DNA of 64,000 nucleotides, from NCBI RefSeq assembly GCF_036946495.1, contig NZ_JAQIIX010000002.1, positions 558,001 through 622,000 of the forward strand, in the 5' to 3' direction. The stretch is from Mycolicibacterium neoaurum (GTDB taxonomy: Bacteria > Actinomycetota > Actinomycetes > Mycobacteriales > Mycobacteriaceae). The translations under genes and the position numbers were made by a program. Positions 16,228 through 25,336 of this stretch are shown piece by piece; the stretch's first letter is position 1; the number at the start of each line of letters is the position of its first letter. The notes beneath the pieces were generated by a model, which saw nothing but the letters and a program-made list of their open reading frames with translations, had not been told where the DNA came from and made no database searches.

Positions 16228-17490
16228 GTGAGTACGCATGTGGACGCCCGCGGTTGGCGCGTACTCGCACCCTTCAAGATCCGCGATTACCGGCTGCTGA
16301 TCGCCGCCGTGGCGTGCTCGATCTTCGCCACCGGCATGTGGACCGTCGTGATGGCCCTGCAGGTCATCGCGATCAGCAACGACCCCGCGGCACTGTCCCT
16401 GGTGGCCAGCTGCCTGGCCATCGGCCTGGTGGCATTCGTCCTGGTCGGCGGTATCGCTGCCGACCGATTTCCCCAGCGCGCCATCATCATCGTTGTCGAG
16501 ACGGTCAACACCACCGCGGTGACTGCCGTCGCCGTGCTCGGTCTGCTCGGCGAGCTTGCCCTGTGGCACATGGCCGTCGCGGCCGCGGCGCTCGGCATCG
16601 GGGCGGCATTCTTCTTCCCGGCCTACAGTGCCATCCTGCCGCGGCTGTTGCCGGCCGAACAATTGCTGGCCGCCAACGGGATCGAGGGCGTCATGCGCCC
16701 GACACTGCAACAGGCGATCGGCCCTGCGGTCGCGGGCGTGTTGATCGGCGCCACCTTCCCCACCGTCGGTGCCGTCGTGTGCGCGGCGCTCTTCGGTCTC
16801 GGCCTGTGCCTGCTGATCGCCACCCGTCCGGTCACACAACCCGGCGAGGTCACCCGGGAGAAGACTCACGTCCTCGCCGATCTGCGCGAGGGATTCCGCT
16901 TCATGGTGCGCACACCGTGGCTGCTGGCGACCCTGTTGTTCGCCAGCGGTTTCATCCTGTTGATCATGGGACCGATCGAGGTCCTGCTGCCGTTCATCAC
17001 CAATGCGCGTTTCGAGCACGGCGAGCGCATCTTCGGTTTCGTGCTGGCCGCCTTCGGGCTCGGCAGCGCGATCGGCGCACTCGCGGTGTCCTCGCGAACG
17101 CTACCCCGCCGCTATTTGACGGTGATGATGGCGTCCTGGACGGTGGGAAACATCCCGATCGTCGTCATCGGTTACACCACATCGTTTGCCTGGATGGCGG
17201 TGGCGTCCTTCGTCGTCGGGGCGACAAGCGGTGCGGCGATGGTCATTTGGGGCACGCTCCTGCAACGCCGGGTACCGCCGTCGATGCTCGGCCGGGTGTC
17301 CAGCCTGGACTTCTTCGTCTCGCTGGTGTTCATGCCGGTATCGATGGCGCTGGTCGGCCCGCTGTCCAAGGTGATCGCCGTCGAGACCATCTTCCTGGCG
17401 GCCGGGGTGGGCCCGGTGCTGCTCGGTGGTGCTGCGTATCTGATGGCCCAGATGTCGCGCGACGAGATCGAGCACCCGCTCGACAGCTGA
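16228..17490 (+). CDS. MFS transporter, exporter type
   Basis: 420 residues, GTG start, 42 bp after the crotonase gene on the same strand. Twelve hydrophobic helices can be drawn, with VGGIAADRFPQRAIIIVVET as the loop 2-3 motif and FFFPAYSAILPRLLPAEQLLAANG typical of the MFS_3/EntS-like exporter group. It probably exports a drug, siderophore or acyl product at the inner membrane. No substrate can be read; cotranscription with the crotonase gene is possible. Confidence 0.82.
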   Translation: MSTHVDARGWRVLAPFKIRDYRLLIAAVACSIFATGMWTVVMALQVIAISNDPAALSLVASCLAIGLVAFVLVGGIAADRFPQRAIIIVVETVNTTAVTAVAVLGLLGELALWHMAVAAAALGIGAAFFFPAYSAILPRLLPAEQLLAANGIEGVMRPTLQQAIGPAVAGVLIGATFPTVGAVVCAALFGLGLCLLIATRPVTQPGEVTREKTHVLADLREGFRFMVRTPWLLATLLFASGFILLIMGPIEVLLPFITNARFEHGERIFGFVLAAFGLGSAIGALAVSSRTLPRRYLTVMMASWTVGNIPIVVIGYTTSFAWMAVASFVVGATSGAAMVIWGTLLQRRVPPSMLGRVSSLDFFVSLVFMPVSMALVGPLSKVIAVETIFLAAGVGPVLLGGAAYLMAQMSRDEIEHPLDS

Positions 17491-17494
17491 GAGC

Positions 17495-18205
17495 TCAGAC
17501 CCCGAAGATGGGCGGCAGGGCCAGCACCATCACCAGTCCCCAGAAGAAGTGCACCAGCATGGGGGCCAGCACCCCGCCGGTGGCGCGGCGCAGGAACGCG
17601 CAGACGGTCCCGAGGACGATCGCGGCGAAACCGAGCATCGGATTGCCGGTGGTGGCCGCGGTGGCGATCACGTACAACACCGTCGAGGTGAGCACCGGAC
17701 GGTGCCGCAACAGCGCCGTGTACAGCGACCCTCGGAAGAACATCTCCTCGGCGAGTCCGTTGATCACCGTGATGAAGACGATCAGATACAGCGGCCCGGA
17801 CTTCGAGTACTCCAGCACATCGCGGATGTAGTCGTTGACACCGGGGATCTCGCGCGCCACCAACCCGCCGACCACGAACACCGCACTGAGCCCGAGTCCG
17901 ATCGCCGTTCCGGTGATGACGGGGCGACGCATCCGGCCACGAAAATCGACCCGACCCATGTGTAGTGGTCCGGACAGATACGCACCGACGGCCCACACCC
18001 CGGCCAACGCGAGCGTGAGCCAGACGAAGGTGTCATCGCCGGGCGGTCGGCTCAGCGAGTAACCGAGCAGCGCGGCACCCACCAGCAGCACCGCGACCAC
18101 GACGAACTTCCGCCGGCCGACCACGGCGGCCGACTCGTCCGACGGCGGCGCCTTGCGGCCCGCGATCCGGCGAAGCTCTCCGGTCCATTTCGTCCGGTTC
18201 GTCAC
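17495..18205 (-). CDS. CPBP-family intramembrane metalloprotease
   Basis: 236 residues with about seven hydrophobic segments. The CPBP/Abi motif 1 is GLAEEMFFRG (EExxxR) and a later MLVHFFWGLV supplies the conserved histidine. This family includes CAAX-type proteases and bacteriocin immunity proteins. GTG at 18205 was chosen because it is 7 bp beyond the stop of the upstream NAD(P)-binding protein gene; the frame continues upstream only through that gene. The two form an operon. Confidence 0.82.
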   Translation of the reverse strand: MTNRTKWTGELRRIAGRKAPPSDESAAVVGRRKFVVVAVLLVGAALLGYSLSRPPGDDTFVWLTLALAGVWAVGAYLSGPLHMGRVDFRGRMRRPVITGTAIGLGLSAVFVVGGLVAREIPGVNDYIRDVLEYSKSGPLYLIVFITVINGLAEEMFFRGSLYTALLRHRPVLTSTVLYVIATAATTGNPMLGFAAIVLGTVCAFLRRATGGVLAPMLVHFFWGLVMVLALPPIFGV

Positions 18206-18212
18206 CGCTGGC

Positions 18213-19340
18213 TCACCTCGGATCCACCTTGGCGGCGATCTCGGCGAGGACCTCCAGACCCGTGCGTACCGTCGCCCGCGCGGGACCGGGCAGCGGGGCC
18301 AGGACGCCCAGCGCGGGGCGCACAATCGACGGTGACAGTTCTCGGATGCGGGCCGAATCGCCGCCGGCCCAATCCGGATCGGTGTCGGCCAGATGGTGCG
18401 GGTCGGCCAGATCGTTGACCGGGCGACGCCGATGCCGGGTCAGCGAACGACGGATCGACTCGTCGACACCGAGCAGACCCCCGTCGGGGTCGGAGACCCG
18501 CTCCCGCAGTCCCGCGTCGGTGGCCACCATCGGGTAGTCCAGGGATGCGGTGAGGTCCGCGGTCAGGCTGCCCGGCACGGGTAAAGCCAGCGCTGACACC
18601 TTGGAGGCGAGAACCGTGGGCACCGGGCCCACCGGGATCTCGACCCTGATGTTGCCGGCCAGGCGGGCATAGCTGGCGAGCAGGTCGCGATAGGTGGTTC
18701 GCTCCGGGCCGTAGATGTCATACGAGCCGGCGGGAACGCGCTCCGGATCGGCGGCGGCCACCAGGTAGTGCAGGACATCGCGGATGGAGATCGGATCTAT
18801 CGGGTTGTGCATCCAGCTGGGGATCGGAAGGACCGGAAAGCGATCGCCGACATATCGCAGGATCTCGAATGACGTAGACCCGGCGCCGAAGATCAATGCC
18901 GCGCCGAGCCACACCAGCTCCGCACCGCCGGGTTCGGTCAGCGCCTCGGCGACCTCGGCGCGACCGGCCAGGTGGTCGGAGAGCTCCTCGTCACCCGGGA
19001 CGAATCCGCCGAGATAGACGATGCGGCCCACACCGGCAGCCTTGGCGGCCTTCGCCACGTTGGCCGCGGCGCGATTGTCGACCTCCCGGAATCCGGGATC
19101 CCCGATGCCGTGCACCAGGTAGTACACCGTGTCGATCTGCTCGGCGTCGCTGAATGCCTTTGTCGCCGAGTCCTTCTCACGCGCGTCCAGCTGGACGACC
19201 GAAACCTCGTCGAACCAGCCGTAATCGCGCAGCCGCTCGGGTTTCCGACTGGTGACCACGACCTGGTGGCCCGCCTCGAGCAGTTCGCCGACCAGTCGGG
19301 AGCCGATGTAGCCCGTCGCACCGGTCATCAAGATCCGCAT
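18213..19340 (-). CDS. NAD(P)H-binding extended/atypical SDR
   Basis: 375 residues. The N-terminus MRILMTGATGYIGSRLVGEL is a complete Rossmann dinucleotide motif, followed by VVVTSRKPERLRDYGWFDEV and VYYLVHGIGDPGF, features of atypical SDRs of the NmrA/DUF2867 kind. The last 100 residues are arginine-rich and helical. The ATG at 19340 is 7 bases after a TACGTT box. It is the first gene of an operon with the CPBP protease; function unknown. Confidence 0.82.
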   Translation of the reverse strand: MRILMTGATGYIGSRLVGELLEAGHQVVVTSRKPERLRDYGWFDEVSVVQLDAREKDSATKAFSDAEQIDTVYYLVHGIGDPGFREVDNRAAANVAKAAKAAGVGRIVYLGGFVPGDEELSDHLAGRAEVAEALTEPGGAELVWLGAALIFGAGSTSFEILRYVGDRFPVLPIPSWMHNPIDPISIRDVLHYLVAAADPERVPAGSYDIYGPERTTYRDLLASYARLAGNIRVEIPVGPVPTVLASKVSALALPVPGSLTADLTASLDYPMVATDAGLRERVSDPDGGLLGVDESIRRSLTRHRRRPVNDLADPHHLADTDPDWAGGDSARIRELSPSIVRPALGVLAPLPGPARATVRTGLEVLAEIAAKVDPR

Positions 19341-19380
19341 ACGCCCCAACGTACCCAGGCCGCGCAGAACTTAAGCGCCG

Positions 19381-19893
19381 CTAGCGATGGAGCTCGATCA
19401 GACCTTGGTAGACCTGCGCATTCAGCTGGTTACCGGCCTTTTCCTCATCACTGAGCTCGCGCCGGACCTTGCCGGGCACACCGGCCACCAGGGACCCCGG
19501 GGGCACCACCGTGCCCTGTGGCACCACCGCGCCGGCCCCGACCAGTGAGCCTGCGCCGATGACGGCCCCGTTCAGCACGATGGCGCCCATACCGATGAGG
19601 CAGTCGTCCTCGATGGTGCAGCCGTGCAACACCGCGTTGTGGCCGACACTCACCCCGGAGCCGACTCGTACCGGGAAGCCCGGGTCGACATGCGCGGTGA
19701 CGCCGTCCTGGAGGTTGGAGCCGAAACCGATCTCGATGGGTTCGAACTCGGCCCGTAGGGTCGCCGAGTACCAGACACTGGCCTTCGCGGCCAGGGTGAC
19801 CTGCCCGATCACGGTGGCATTGGGGGCCACCCAGGATTCGGCGTGCAACTGCGGGGCCCGGCCCTGGATGGGGATGATCAGCGGTTCAGCCAT
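19381..19893 (-). CDS. Gamma carbonic anhydrase family protein
   Basis: 170 residues. Hexapeptide repeats form a left-handed beta helix (ATVIGQVTLAAKASVWYSATLRAE, GAVIGAGSLVGAGAVVPQGTVV). Three candidate zinc histidines are present (TAHVDPGF, GHNAVLHG). Members hydrate CO2 or serve as acyltransferase-like paralogues (YrdA/PaaY). Start could be ATG 19893 or ATG 19902; either overlaps the 3' end of the glxA-type gene, so the two are translationally coupled. Confidence 0.88.
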   Translation of the reverse strand: MAEPLIIPIQGRAPQLHAESWVAPNATVIGQVTLAAKASVWYSATLRAEFEPIEIGFGSNLQDGVTAHVDPGFPVRVGSGVSVGHNAVLHGCTIEDDCLIGMGAIVLNGAVIGAGSLVGAGAVVPQGTVVPPGSLVAGVPGKVRRELSDEEKAGNQLNAQVYQGLIELHR

Positions 19894-20875
19894 GGCCGTC
19901 ATGGTAAACGGGCCGCGATCGGCTCCCCTGGTACACCTTGCGGTAACTCGACGGCGACATCCCCACGCCACGGCGCAGATGGTGACGCAGGTTTCCGCCC
20001 GTGCCCAACCCCGCGCGGCGAGCAACCTCGTCGATGGACAGGTCCTGCGATTCGAGTAGTTCCCTGGCGCGGTCCAGGCGCCGGTTGCGAATCCAACTCG
20101 CCGGTGCTTCACCGGTTTCCGCGCGGAAGCGGCGATTGAAGGTGCGCGCGCTCATATGCGCGTGCCCCGCCAATTGCTCGACGGTCAGCTGCTCGTCCAG
20201 ATGATCGAGCGCCCACTGCCTGGTCGCCGCCGTCGAGGCGTGATCGGACACCGGCACCTGCCGATCGATGAACTGTGCCTGGCCACCCTCCCGCCACGGC
20301 GGCACCACGCAGTGCCGCGCCACATCGTTGGCCACCTGGACACCGTGGTCGGACCGAATGATGTGTAGGCACAGGTCGATTCCGGCGGCCAGCCCGGCCG
20401 AGGTGAGCACGTCGCCGTCGTCGACGAACAACACGTTCTCGTCCAATCGCACGGCCGGGTACAGCGCGCGCAGCGCGTCGGCATACCGCCAGTGCGTGGT
20501 GGCGGGCCGCCCGTCCAGTACGCCCGCGGCAGCGAGGACGAACGCGCCGGTGCAGATCGACACCAGCCTGGCACCCGGGCGGATTCCGGCCAGTGCTGCG
20601 CGCACCGCGGGTTCCAGGGTGCCCTCGACACGTGCCGGGGCATAGCGGGTGCCGGGGACCACGACGGTGTCGGCATCGGCCAACGCCTCCGGTCCGGCAG
20701 CGGGCAGGATGGCGAACCCGTTGGTCGAGGGCACCGCACCCGGCGCGACGGCGCAGGTGATCACCTCATACAGCGGATCGCCGCTGATATCGGCGGCGCT
20801 GCCGAACAGCGTCGGGGCGATGGTGGCGTCGAAGCCCACCACCGGCGGCAACAGCAGTACAGCGACGCGGTGCAT
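19886..20875 (-). CDS. GlxA-type AraC regulator (DJ-1/PfpI plus AraC HTH)
   Basis: 329 residues. The N-terminal 180 residues form a DJ-1/PfpI amidotransferase-like sensor (VAVLLLPPVVGFDATIAPTL, nucleophile elbow ARLVSICTGAFVLAAAG). The C-terminal 100 residues are two AraC HTH motifs (LTVEQLAGHAHMSARTFNRRFRAETG and LSIDEVARRAGLGTGGNLRHHL). This architecture is GlxA. It is divergent from an MFS gene (82-bp gap), which it probably controls, and overlaps the carbonic anhydrase gene downstream. Confidence 0.9.
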   Translation of the reverse strand: MHRVAVLLLPPVVGFDATIAPTLFGSAADISGDPLYEVITCAVAPGAVPSTNGFAILPAAGPEALADADTVVVPGTRYAPARVEGTLEPAVRAALAGIRPGARLVSICTGAFVLAAAGVLDGRPATTHWRYADALRALYPAVRLDENVLFVDDGDVLTSAGLAAGIDLCLHIIRSDHGVQVANDVARHCVVPPWREGGQAQFIDRQVPVSDHASTAATRQWALDHLDEQLTVEQLAGHAHMSARTFNRRFRAETGEAPASWIRNRRLDRARELLESQDLSIDEVARRAGLGTGGNLRHHLRRGVGMSPSSYRKVYQGSRSRPVYHDGHG

Positions 20876-20957
20876 GCGATCCAGTTTGGCACGTTTTTGA
20901 CGAGTGCTGTCATTTATGCCACTGGTGGACGGCACTCCCTTCGGTGACAGTCATGGC

Positions 20958-22205
20958 ATGACAGTTCTGCGCGCCCCCGGTCGGGTGCACTGGGCCTGGG
21001 TGGTCGCCGGCGTCAGCTTCGTCGCACTGCTGGGCGCCGCCGCGTTCCGGTCGGTCCCCGGCGTGTTCATGGTGCCGCTGCACGAGGAGTTCGGCTGGAG
21101 CCACGGGACCATCGGGCTGGCGATGTCGGTCAACATGACGCTGTTCGGCGTCACCGCGCCGTTCGCGGCCGCACTGATGGACAGACTCGGCGTGCGCCCG
21201 GTGCTGGCCGGCGCGCTGGCGCTGATCGCGGCCGGATCGGCGCTGAGCACCGTGATGACCACCGGCTGGCAACTGGTGCTGCTGTGGGGCGTACTGGTCG
21301 GAATCGGCACCGGCGCCATCTCCATGGGCTTCGTGGCCACCGTCGCCACCCGGTGGTTCGAGGCGCGCCGGGGTCTGGTCACCGGGGTGTTGACCGCCGC
21401 GAGCGCCACCGGGCAGCTCATCTTCCTCCCCGTGGTGGCCCAGGTGACCACGACGCACGGCTGGCGCTGGGCGGCACTGATCGTCGCGGGAGCGGCGGTG
21501 GCGGTGGTCCCGCTGGTGGCGGTGTTCATGCGCAACCGTCCGCAGGACGTCGGACTGACCGCCTACGGCGCGACCTCCGACGAGCCCGCCAGCGTGCCGA
21601 ACGGTTCGTTCGGCGCCGCATTCGAGGGCTTGCGCATCGGGCTGCGTTCCCGGCCGTTCTGGCTGCTGGCCGCCAGCTTCGCCATCTGCGGCATGACCAC
21701 CAACGGACTGATCGGCACACACTTCATCCCGGCCGCCCACGACCACGGAATGCCGACAACCCTGGCCGCGGGATTGCTGGCGACCATAGGCGTGCTCGAC
21801 GTGGTCGGGACCATCTTCTCGGGCTGGCTGACCGACCGCGTCGACCCGCGCATCCTGTTGTGTGTCTACTACGCGGGGCGGGGTCTGTCGCTGGTGTTGC
21901 TGCCGTCGCTGCTGTCACCGCACGCCGAACCGAGCACCTGGGTTTTCGTCATCTTCTACGGTCTGGACTGGGTGGCGACCGTGCCACCGACGATCGTGCT
22001 GTGCCGGGAATTCTTCGGCGCCCGCGCGCCGATCGTGTTCGGCTGGGTGTTCGCCGCGCATCAGCTCGGGGCGGCCGCCGCCGCGGCCGGTGCCGGCTGG
22101 ATCCGTGATCTCCAGGGCCAGTATGACCTGGCGTTTTACCTTGCTGCCGGGTTGTGTCTGATCGCGGCACTGCTGTGCGCAGCGGTGCGCCGCCCGGCAG
22201 GCTGA
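20958..22205 (+). CDS. MFS transporter, monocarboxylate/OFA-like
   Basis: 415 residues, twelve predicted helices. Features of the monocarboxylate/oxalate-formate group are GVFMVPLHEEFGWSHGTIGLAMSVN in helix 1-2, ATRWFEARRGLVTGVLTAASATGQL, and the central cytoplasmic loop around residues 195-220. The ATG at 20958 was preferred to an upstream in-frame start at 20904. Divergence from a GlxA-type regulator suggests induction by a small carbon or amine substrate. Confidence 0.84.
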   Translation: MTVLRAPGRVHWAWVVAGVSFVALLGAAAFRSVPGVFMVPLHEEFGWSHGTIGLAMSVNMTLFGVTAPFAAALMDRLGVRPVLAGALALIAAGSALSTVMTTGWQLVLLWGVLVGIGTGAISMGFVATVATRWFEARRGLVTGVLTAASATGQLIFLPVVAQVTTTHGWRWAALIVAGAAVAVVPLVAVFMRNRPQDVGLTAYGATSDEPASVPNGSFGAAFEGLRIGLRSRPFWLLAASFAICGMTTNGLIGTHFIPAAHDHGMPTTLAAGLLATIGVLDVVGTIFSGWLTDRVDPRILLCVYYAGRGLSLVLLPSLLSPHAEPSTWVFVIFYGLDWVATVPPTIVLCREFFGARAPIVFGWVFAAHQLGAAAAAAGAGWIRDLQGQYDLAFYLAAGLCLIAALLCAAVRRPAG

Positions 22206-22386
22206 CGGCTCCGCATTTGGCCTCACCGGGGCCGCCGCATACGATTCAACCGGCGCTGCGGGGACGCCATGGCTCGTCAACATCAGTTAGCTGACGGTGG
22301 GCAACGCTGGAGATCTCAGAGTTTCCGCTGCTGCGCGCCGACCAACCCAGGGACACAGACACCCTGTCTTGAGCGGAGGAAAATAC

Positions 22387-23145
22387 GTGCACGCTCGCAC
22401 CGGAAAGCTCTTCGGCGTCGCCGTCGCATCGGCGGCCATCGTCTTCGCGGGAACCGCGGTCACGGCGCAGGCCGAAGAACCCACGACCCCGAACATGGTG
22501 ATCCCGGAGCCCAAGGGATCGGGCTGTGAGGCCGTCAAATCCGTGGCGTCCGGCCCCGGATCGCTGGCCGTGCTGTCCAAGGCGCAGTCCTCGACCGCGC
22601 TGGCGAGCATCCCGGAGATCTCGACCTTCAGCGAGCTGGTCTCCGGGCAGTTGAACCCGGCCGTGAATGTGGCCGCCGTGCTCGACAACGGCCCCTACAT
22701 CGTGTTCGCGCCCAGCAATGAGGCCTTCGCCAAGCTCACCCCCGAGCAGCTCGAGACGCTCAAGACCGACCCGGTCGCCGCGACCGCCACCGTCTACTAC
22801 CACATGGCGCTGGGCATCCTGACCCCCAACGACATCGAGGGCATCATCTACACCCAGCAGGGCAAGCCGGTGACCGTCAAGGGCGACGAGAACAACCTGA
22901 CCGTCAACGAGCAGGCCAAGGTCACTTGCGGCGGGATCGGCGCCGACCACATGCGGGTGTACATCATCGACACCGTGCTGGACCCGAACACTGCTCCGGC
23001 GAGCGTCACGCCGACCACCACGTCGAGCAGCGCGACCACCACGACGAGCAGCTCGGCCGCCGAGACCACCACCTCGGCGACGCCGACCTCCGGTGCCGCC
23101 GAGACCCCGGTGACCGTCACGGTGACCCAGACCGCAGCCGGATAG
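22387..23145 (+). CDS. Secreted fasciclin (FAS1) domain protein
   Basis: 252 residues, GTG start 7 bp after an excellent ribosome site (GGAGG). A signal peptide occupies residues 1-28 (LFGVAVASAAIVFAGTAVTAQA). One FAS1 domain follows (about 45-195): STFSELVSGQLNPAVNVAAVLDNGP, YIVFAPSNEAFAKL and the conserved YYHMALGIL. The C-terminal 55 residues are a Ser/Thr/Pro-rich linker (TTTSSSATTTTSSS), probably mannosylated. It resembles MPT70/MPT83 proteins in fold but has no lipobox. Expected in the cell envelope or medium. Confidence 0.87.
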   Translation: MHARTGKLFGVAVASAAIVFAGTAVTAQAEEPTTPNMVIPEPKGSGCEAVKSVASGPGSLAVLSKAQSSTALASIPEISTFSELVSGQLNPAVNVAAVLDNGPYIVFAPSNEAFAKLTPEQLETLKTDPVAATATVYYHMALGILTPNDIEGIIYTQQGKPVTVKGDENNLTVNEQAKVTCGGIGADHMRVYIIDTVLDPNTAPASVTPTTTSSSATTTTSSSAAETTTSATPTSGAAETPVTVTVTQTAAG

Positions 23146-23164
23146 GTCCTCCCTTCTCCGTCGG

Positions 23165-23195
23165 AACGGCGCCCACTGAAAAGTCGGGCGCCGTT
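23165..23195 (+). terminator. Terminator of the fasciclin gene
   Basis: AACGGCGCCC and GGGCGCCGTT pair perfectly over 10 bp around an 11-base loop, 20 bp after the fasciclin stop, followed by TCTGC. The arms are identical to those of the hairpin at 23337-23370. Confidence 0.75.
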
Positions 23196-23336
23196 TCTGC
23201 GTGCGCGCAGTCGCTCGGCCCTTCCCGATCGTGCGGCTGACGCCAAGTAGGGAAAAGCGCCGTCGGAACCACCCGGCTTCAGTGGCCGCACCGGCCGCCG
23301 CCCAGTGACTGAAGCCAGGTAGCCGCAAACACGAAA

Positions 23337-23370
23337 AACGGCGCCCTCTCCCTGAGGAGTGGGCGCCGTT
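23337..23370 (-). terminator. Terminator of the acyl-CoA dehydrogenase operon
   Basis: The same 10-bp arms as the previous hairpin (AACGGCGCCC/GGGCGCCGTT) enclose a 14-base loop; on the minus strand a run of T follows (TTTTTCG). It lies 14 bp past the stop of the fadE-type gene. Confidence 0.8.
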
Positions 23371-23383
23371 CTCGTTGTCGGCT

Positions 23384-24526
23384 CTACAGACCCAGGTCTC
23401 GGCCGATGATCTCCTTCATGATCTCGGTGGTGCCACCGTAGATCGTCTGGATGCGCACATCGACATAATCCTTGGCCACCCGGTACTCGTTCATGTAGCC
23501 GTAGCCACCGTGTAGCTGCAGGCACTGGTCGACGACCTTCTTGCCCAGCTCGGTGCACCACCACTTGGCCTTGGCGGCTTCCACCGCCGTCAGCTCACCG
23601 TCGACGACGGCCTGCAGGCAGCGATCCACATACTGCTCGGCGATGTCGAGTTCGGTCTCCAGCTCGGCCATCACGAAGCGGCTGTTCTGGAAGCTGCCGA
23701 TCGGCTGCCCGAAAGCCTTGCGGTCCTTGACGTACTGCAGCGTCTCGTCGAAGGTGGCGCGCGCTCCGGCGACGCCGGCGATGGCGATCGACAGCCGCTC
23801 GGACGGCAGGTTCTCCATCAGGTGGTAGAAACCCCTGCCCTCCTTACCGAGCAGGTTCGCTGCGGGGACGCGAACGTCCTCGAAGTTCAGCTCGGCGGTA
23901 TCGGCGGCGTGCTGTCCCATCTTGTCCAGCTTGCGGCCGCGGGTGAAGCCCTCCATGTCGCGCTCGACGACCAGCAGCGAGAAGCCCTTGTGGCCGGCTT
24001 CGGGATCGGTTCGAGCCACCACGACCACCAGGTCGGAGTTGATACCGGCCGAGATGAAGGTCTTGGAGCCGTTGATGATCCAGTCGTCACCGTCGCGCAC
24101 CGCGGTGGTGCGGATACCGGCGAGATCGCTGCCGGCGCCGGGCTCGCTCATGGCGATGGCGCCGATCAACTCACCGCTGGCGAAGCCGGGCATCCAGCGG
24201 TCCAGCTGCTCCTTGGTGGCCAGGTTCTTGAAGTACGGGCCGACGATGTCGTTCTGCAGGCTGATGCCCGGGCAGGCCAGTCCGAACTTGGCGAATTCCT
24301 CGACGATCACCGCGTTGAAGCGGAAATCGTCGACTCCCCCGCCGCCGTACTCCTCGGGCATGTTGAACCCGATGAGGCCGTAATTGCCTGCGGCAACATA
24401 GGCTTCGCGGTCGACCAGACGATTGGCCTCCCACTTCTCCACGTTGGGCAGACACTCCTTCTCCAGGAACTGCTTGGCGGTTTCCCGGAGTTGCTCGTGC
24501 TCGGTTTCGAAAACCAGTCTCTTCAC
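23384..24526 (-). CDS. Acyl-CoA dehydrogenase (long-chain type, FadE family)
   Basis: 380 residues, GTG start. FAD/substrate motifs are AIAMSEPGAGSDLAGIRTTA and WIINGSKTFISAG. The C-terminal block is IYGGTTEIMKEIIGR: the glutamate used by medium-chain enzymes (YEGT) is glycine, while Glu243 in NLPSERLSI sits where long-chain and isovaleryl enzymes carry their base. It catalyses the first beta-oxidation step and passes electrons to ETF. It lies three bases downstream of the crotonase gene in a thiolase-crotonase-dehydrogenase operon. Confidence 0.92.
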   Translation of the reverse strand: MKRLVFETEHEQLRETAKQFLEKECLPNVEKWEANRLVDREAYVAAGNYGLIGFNMPEEYGGGGVDDFRFNAVIVEEFAKFGLACPGISLQNDIVGPYFKNLATKEQLDRWMPGFASGELIGAIAMSEPGAGSDLAGIRTTAVRDGDDWIINGSKTFISAGINSDLVVVVARTDPEAGHKGFSLLVVERDMEGFTRGRKLDKMGQHAADTAELNFEDVRVPAANLLGKEGRGFYHLMENLPSERLSIAIAGVAGARATFDETLQYVKDRKAFGQPIGSFQNSRFVMAELETELDIAEQYVDRCLQAVVDGELTAVEAAKAKWWCTELGKKVVDQCLQLHGGYGYMNEYRVAKDYVDVRIQTIYGGTTEIMKEIIGRDLGL

Positions 24527-24529
24527 TGC

Positions 24530-25336
24530 TTACTTCGCCTTCCAGACGGGCTCGCGCTTCTGCGCGAAGGCCAGCGGTCCCTCCATGGCGTCCTCGGTCT
24601 TCAGCAACGTCGCGAACTCACCGAACGTCTGCTTCCAGAACGGCTCGTCGGCGGCGACGATGCCGTCGACGGCCCCGTAGGACACACGCTTGCTTGCCCG
24701 AACCGCCAACGGTGCGTTGACCGCGATGCGTTCGGCCAGTTCCAGTGCCGCGTCGACGACGGTGCCGTCGGGGACGACCTTGTTGATCAGACCCCATTTG
24801 AGCGCGTCGGCCGAGGACAGCGGCTCGCCGGTGAACACCAGCTCAAGTGCCAACTTCTGCGGCAACTGCTGCACGATGCGGAAGACCCCGCCCGCACCGG
24901 CGATCAGACCGCGCTTCACCTCGGGCAGACCGAATTTCGCGCGCTCCTCGGCAACGACCAGATCACTGGCCAGAGCCAGTTCGGTGCCGCCGCCGAGGGC
25001 GGTGCCGTTGACCGCCGCGATCGTCGGCTTGTCGACGAAGTGCCGCACGTAGCCTGCGAAGCCCCACTCCGGGTGCTCAGGGTGAAAGAGGTTCTCCCCG
25101 CGCGAGATCGCCTTGAGGTCTGCTCCGGCGCAGAAGGACTTGTCCCCCGAGCCGGTCAGCACGATGGCCCGCACATCCGGGTCGTCCTGGGCCGCCTGCA
25201 GGGCGTCGCCAACCGCGGTCGACACCGACGCGTTGACCGCGTTGCGGGCGTCGGGCCGGTTGATCGTGATGATCAGGACGTTACCGCGACGTTCTGTCAG
25301 CGCCCCCGGGGCGCTGCCCGGCTGCTCGTCGCTCAC
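24530..25336 (-). CDS. Enoyl-CoA hydratase
   Basis: 268 residues. Crotonase motifs are full: DKSFCAGADLKAI, NGTALGGGTELALASDLVVAEERAKFGLPEVKRGLIAGAGG, including glutamates at both classical positions (GGTEL and LPEVK). It adds water across 2-trans-enoyl-CoA. The GTG start overlaps the thiolase stop codon (GTGA), so translation is coupled. Confidence 0.92.
   Translation of the reverse strand: MSDEQPGSAPGALTERRGNVLIITINRPDARNAVNASVSTAVGDALQAAQDDPDVRAIVLTGSGDKSFCAGADLKAISRGENLFHPEHPEWGFAGYVRHFVDKPTIAAVNGTALGGGTELALASDLVVAEERAKFGLPEVKRGLIAGAGGVFRIVQQLPQKLALELVFTGEPLSSADALKWGLINKVVPDGTVVDAALELAERIAVNAPLAVRASKRVSYGAVDGIVAADEPFWKQTFGEFATLLKTEDAMEGPLAFAQKREPVWKAK

Noticed and set aside
23384..24526. 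Acyl-CoA dehydrogenase inactive because YEGT reads YGGT
   Set aside because: Long-chain and isovaleryl-type enzymes use a glutamate in another loop, and Glu243 in LPSERL is at that place.
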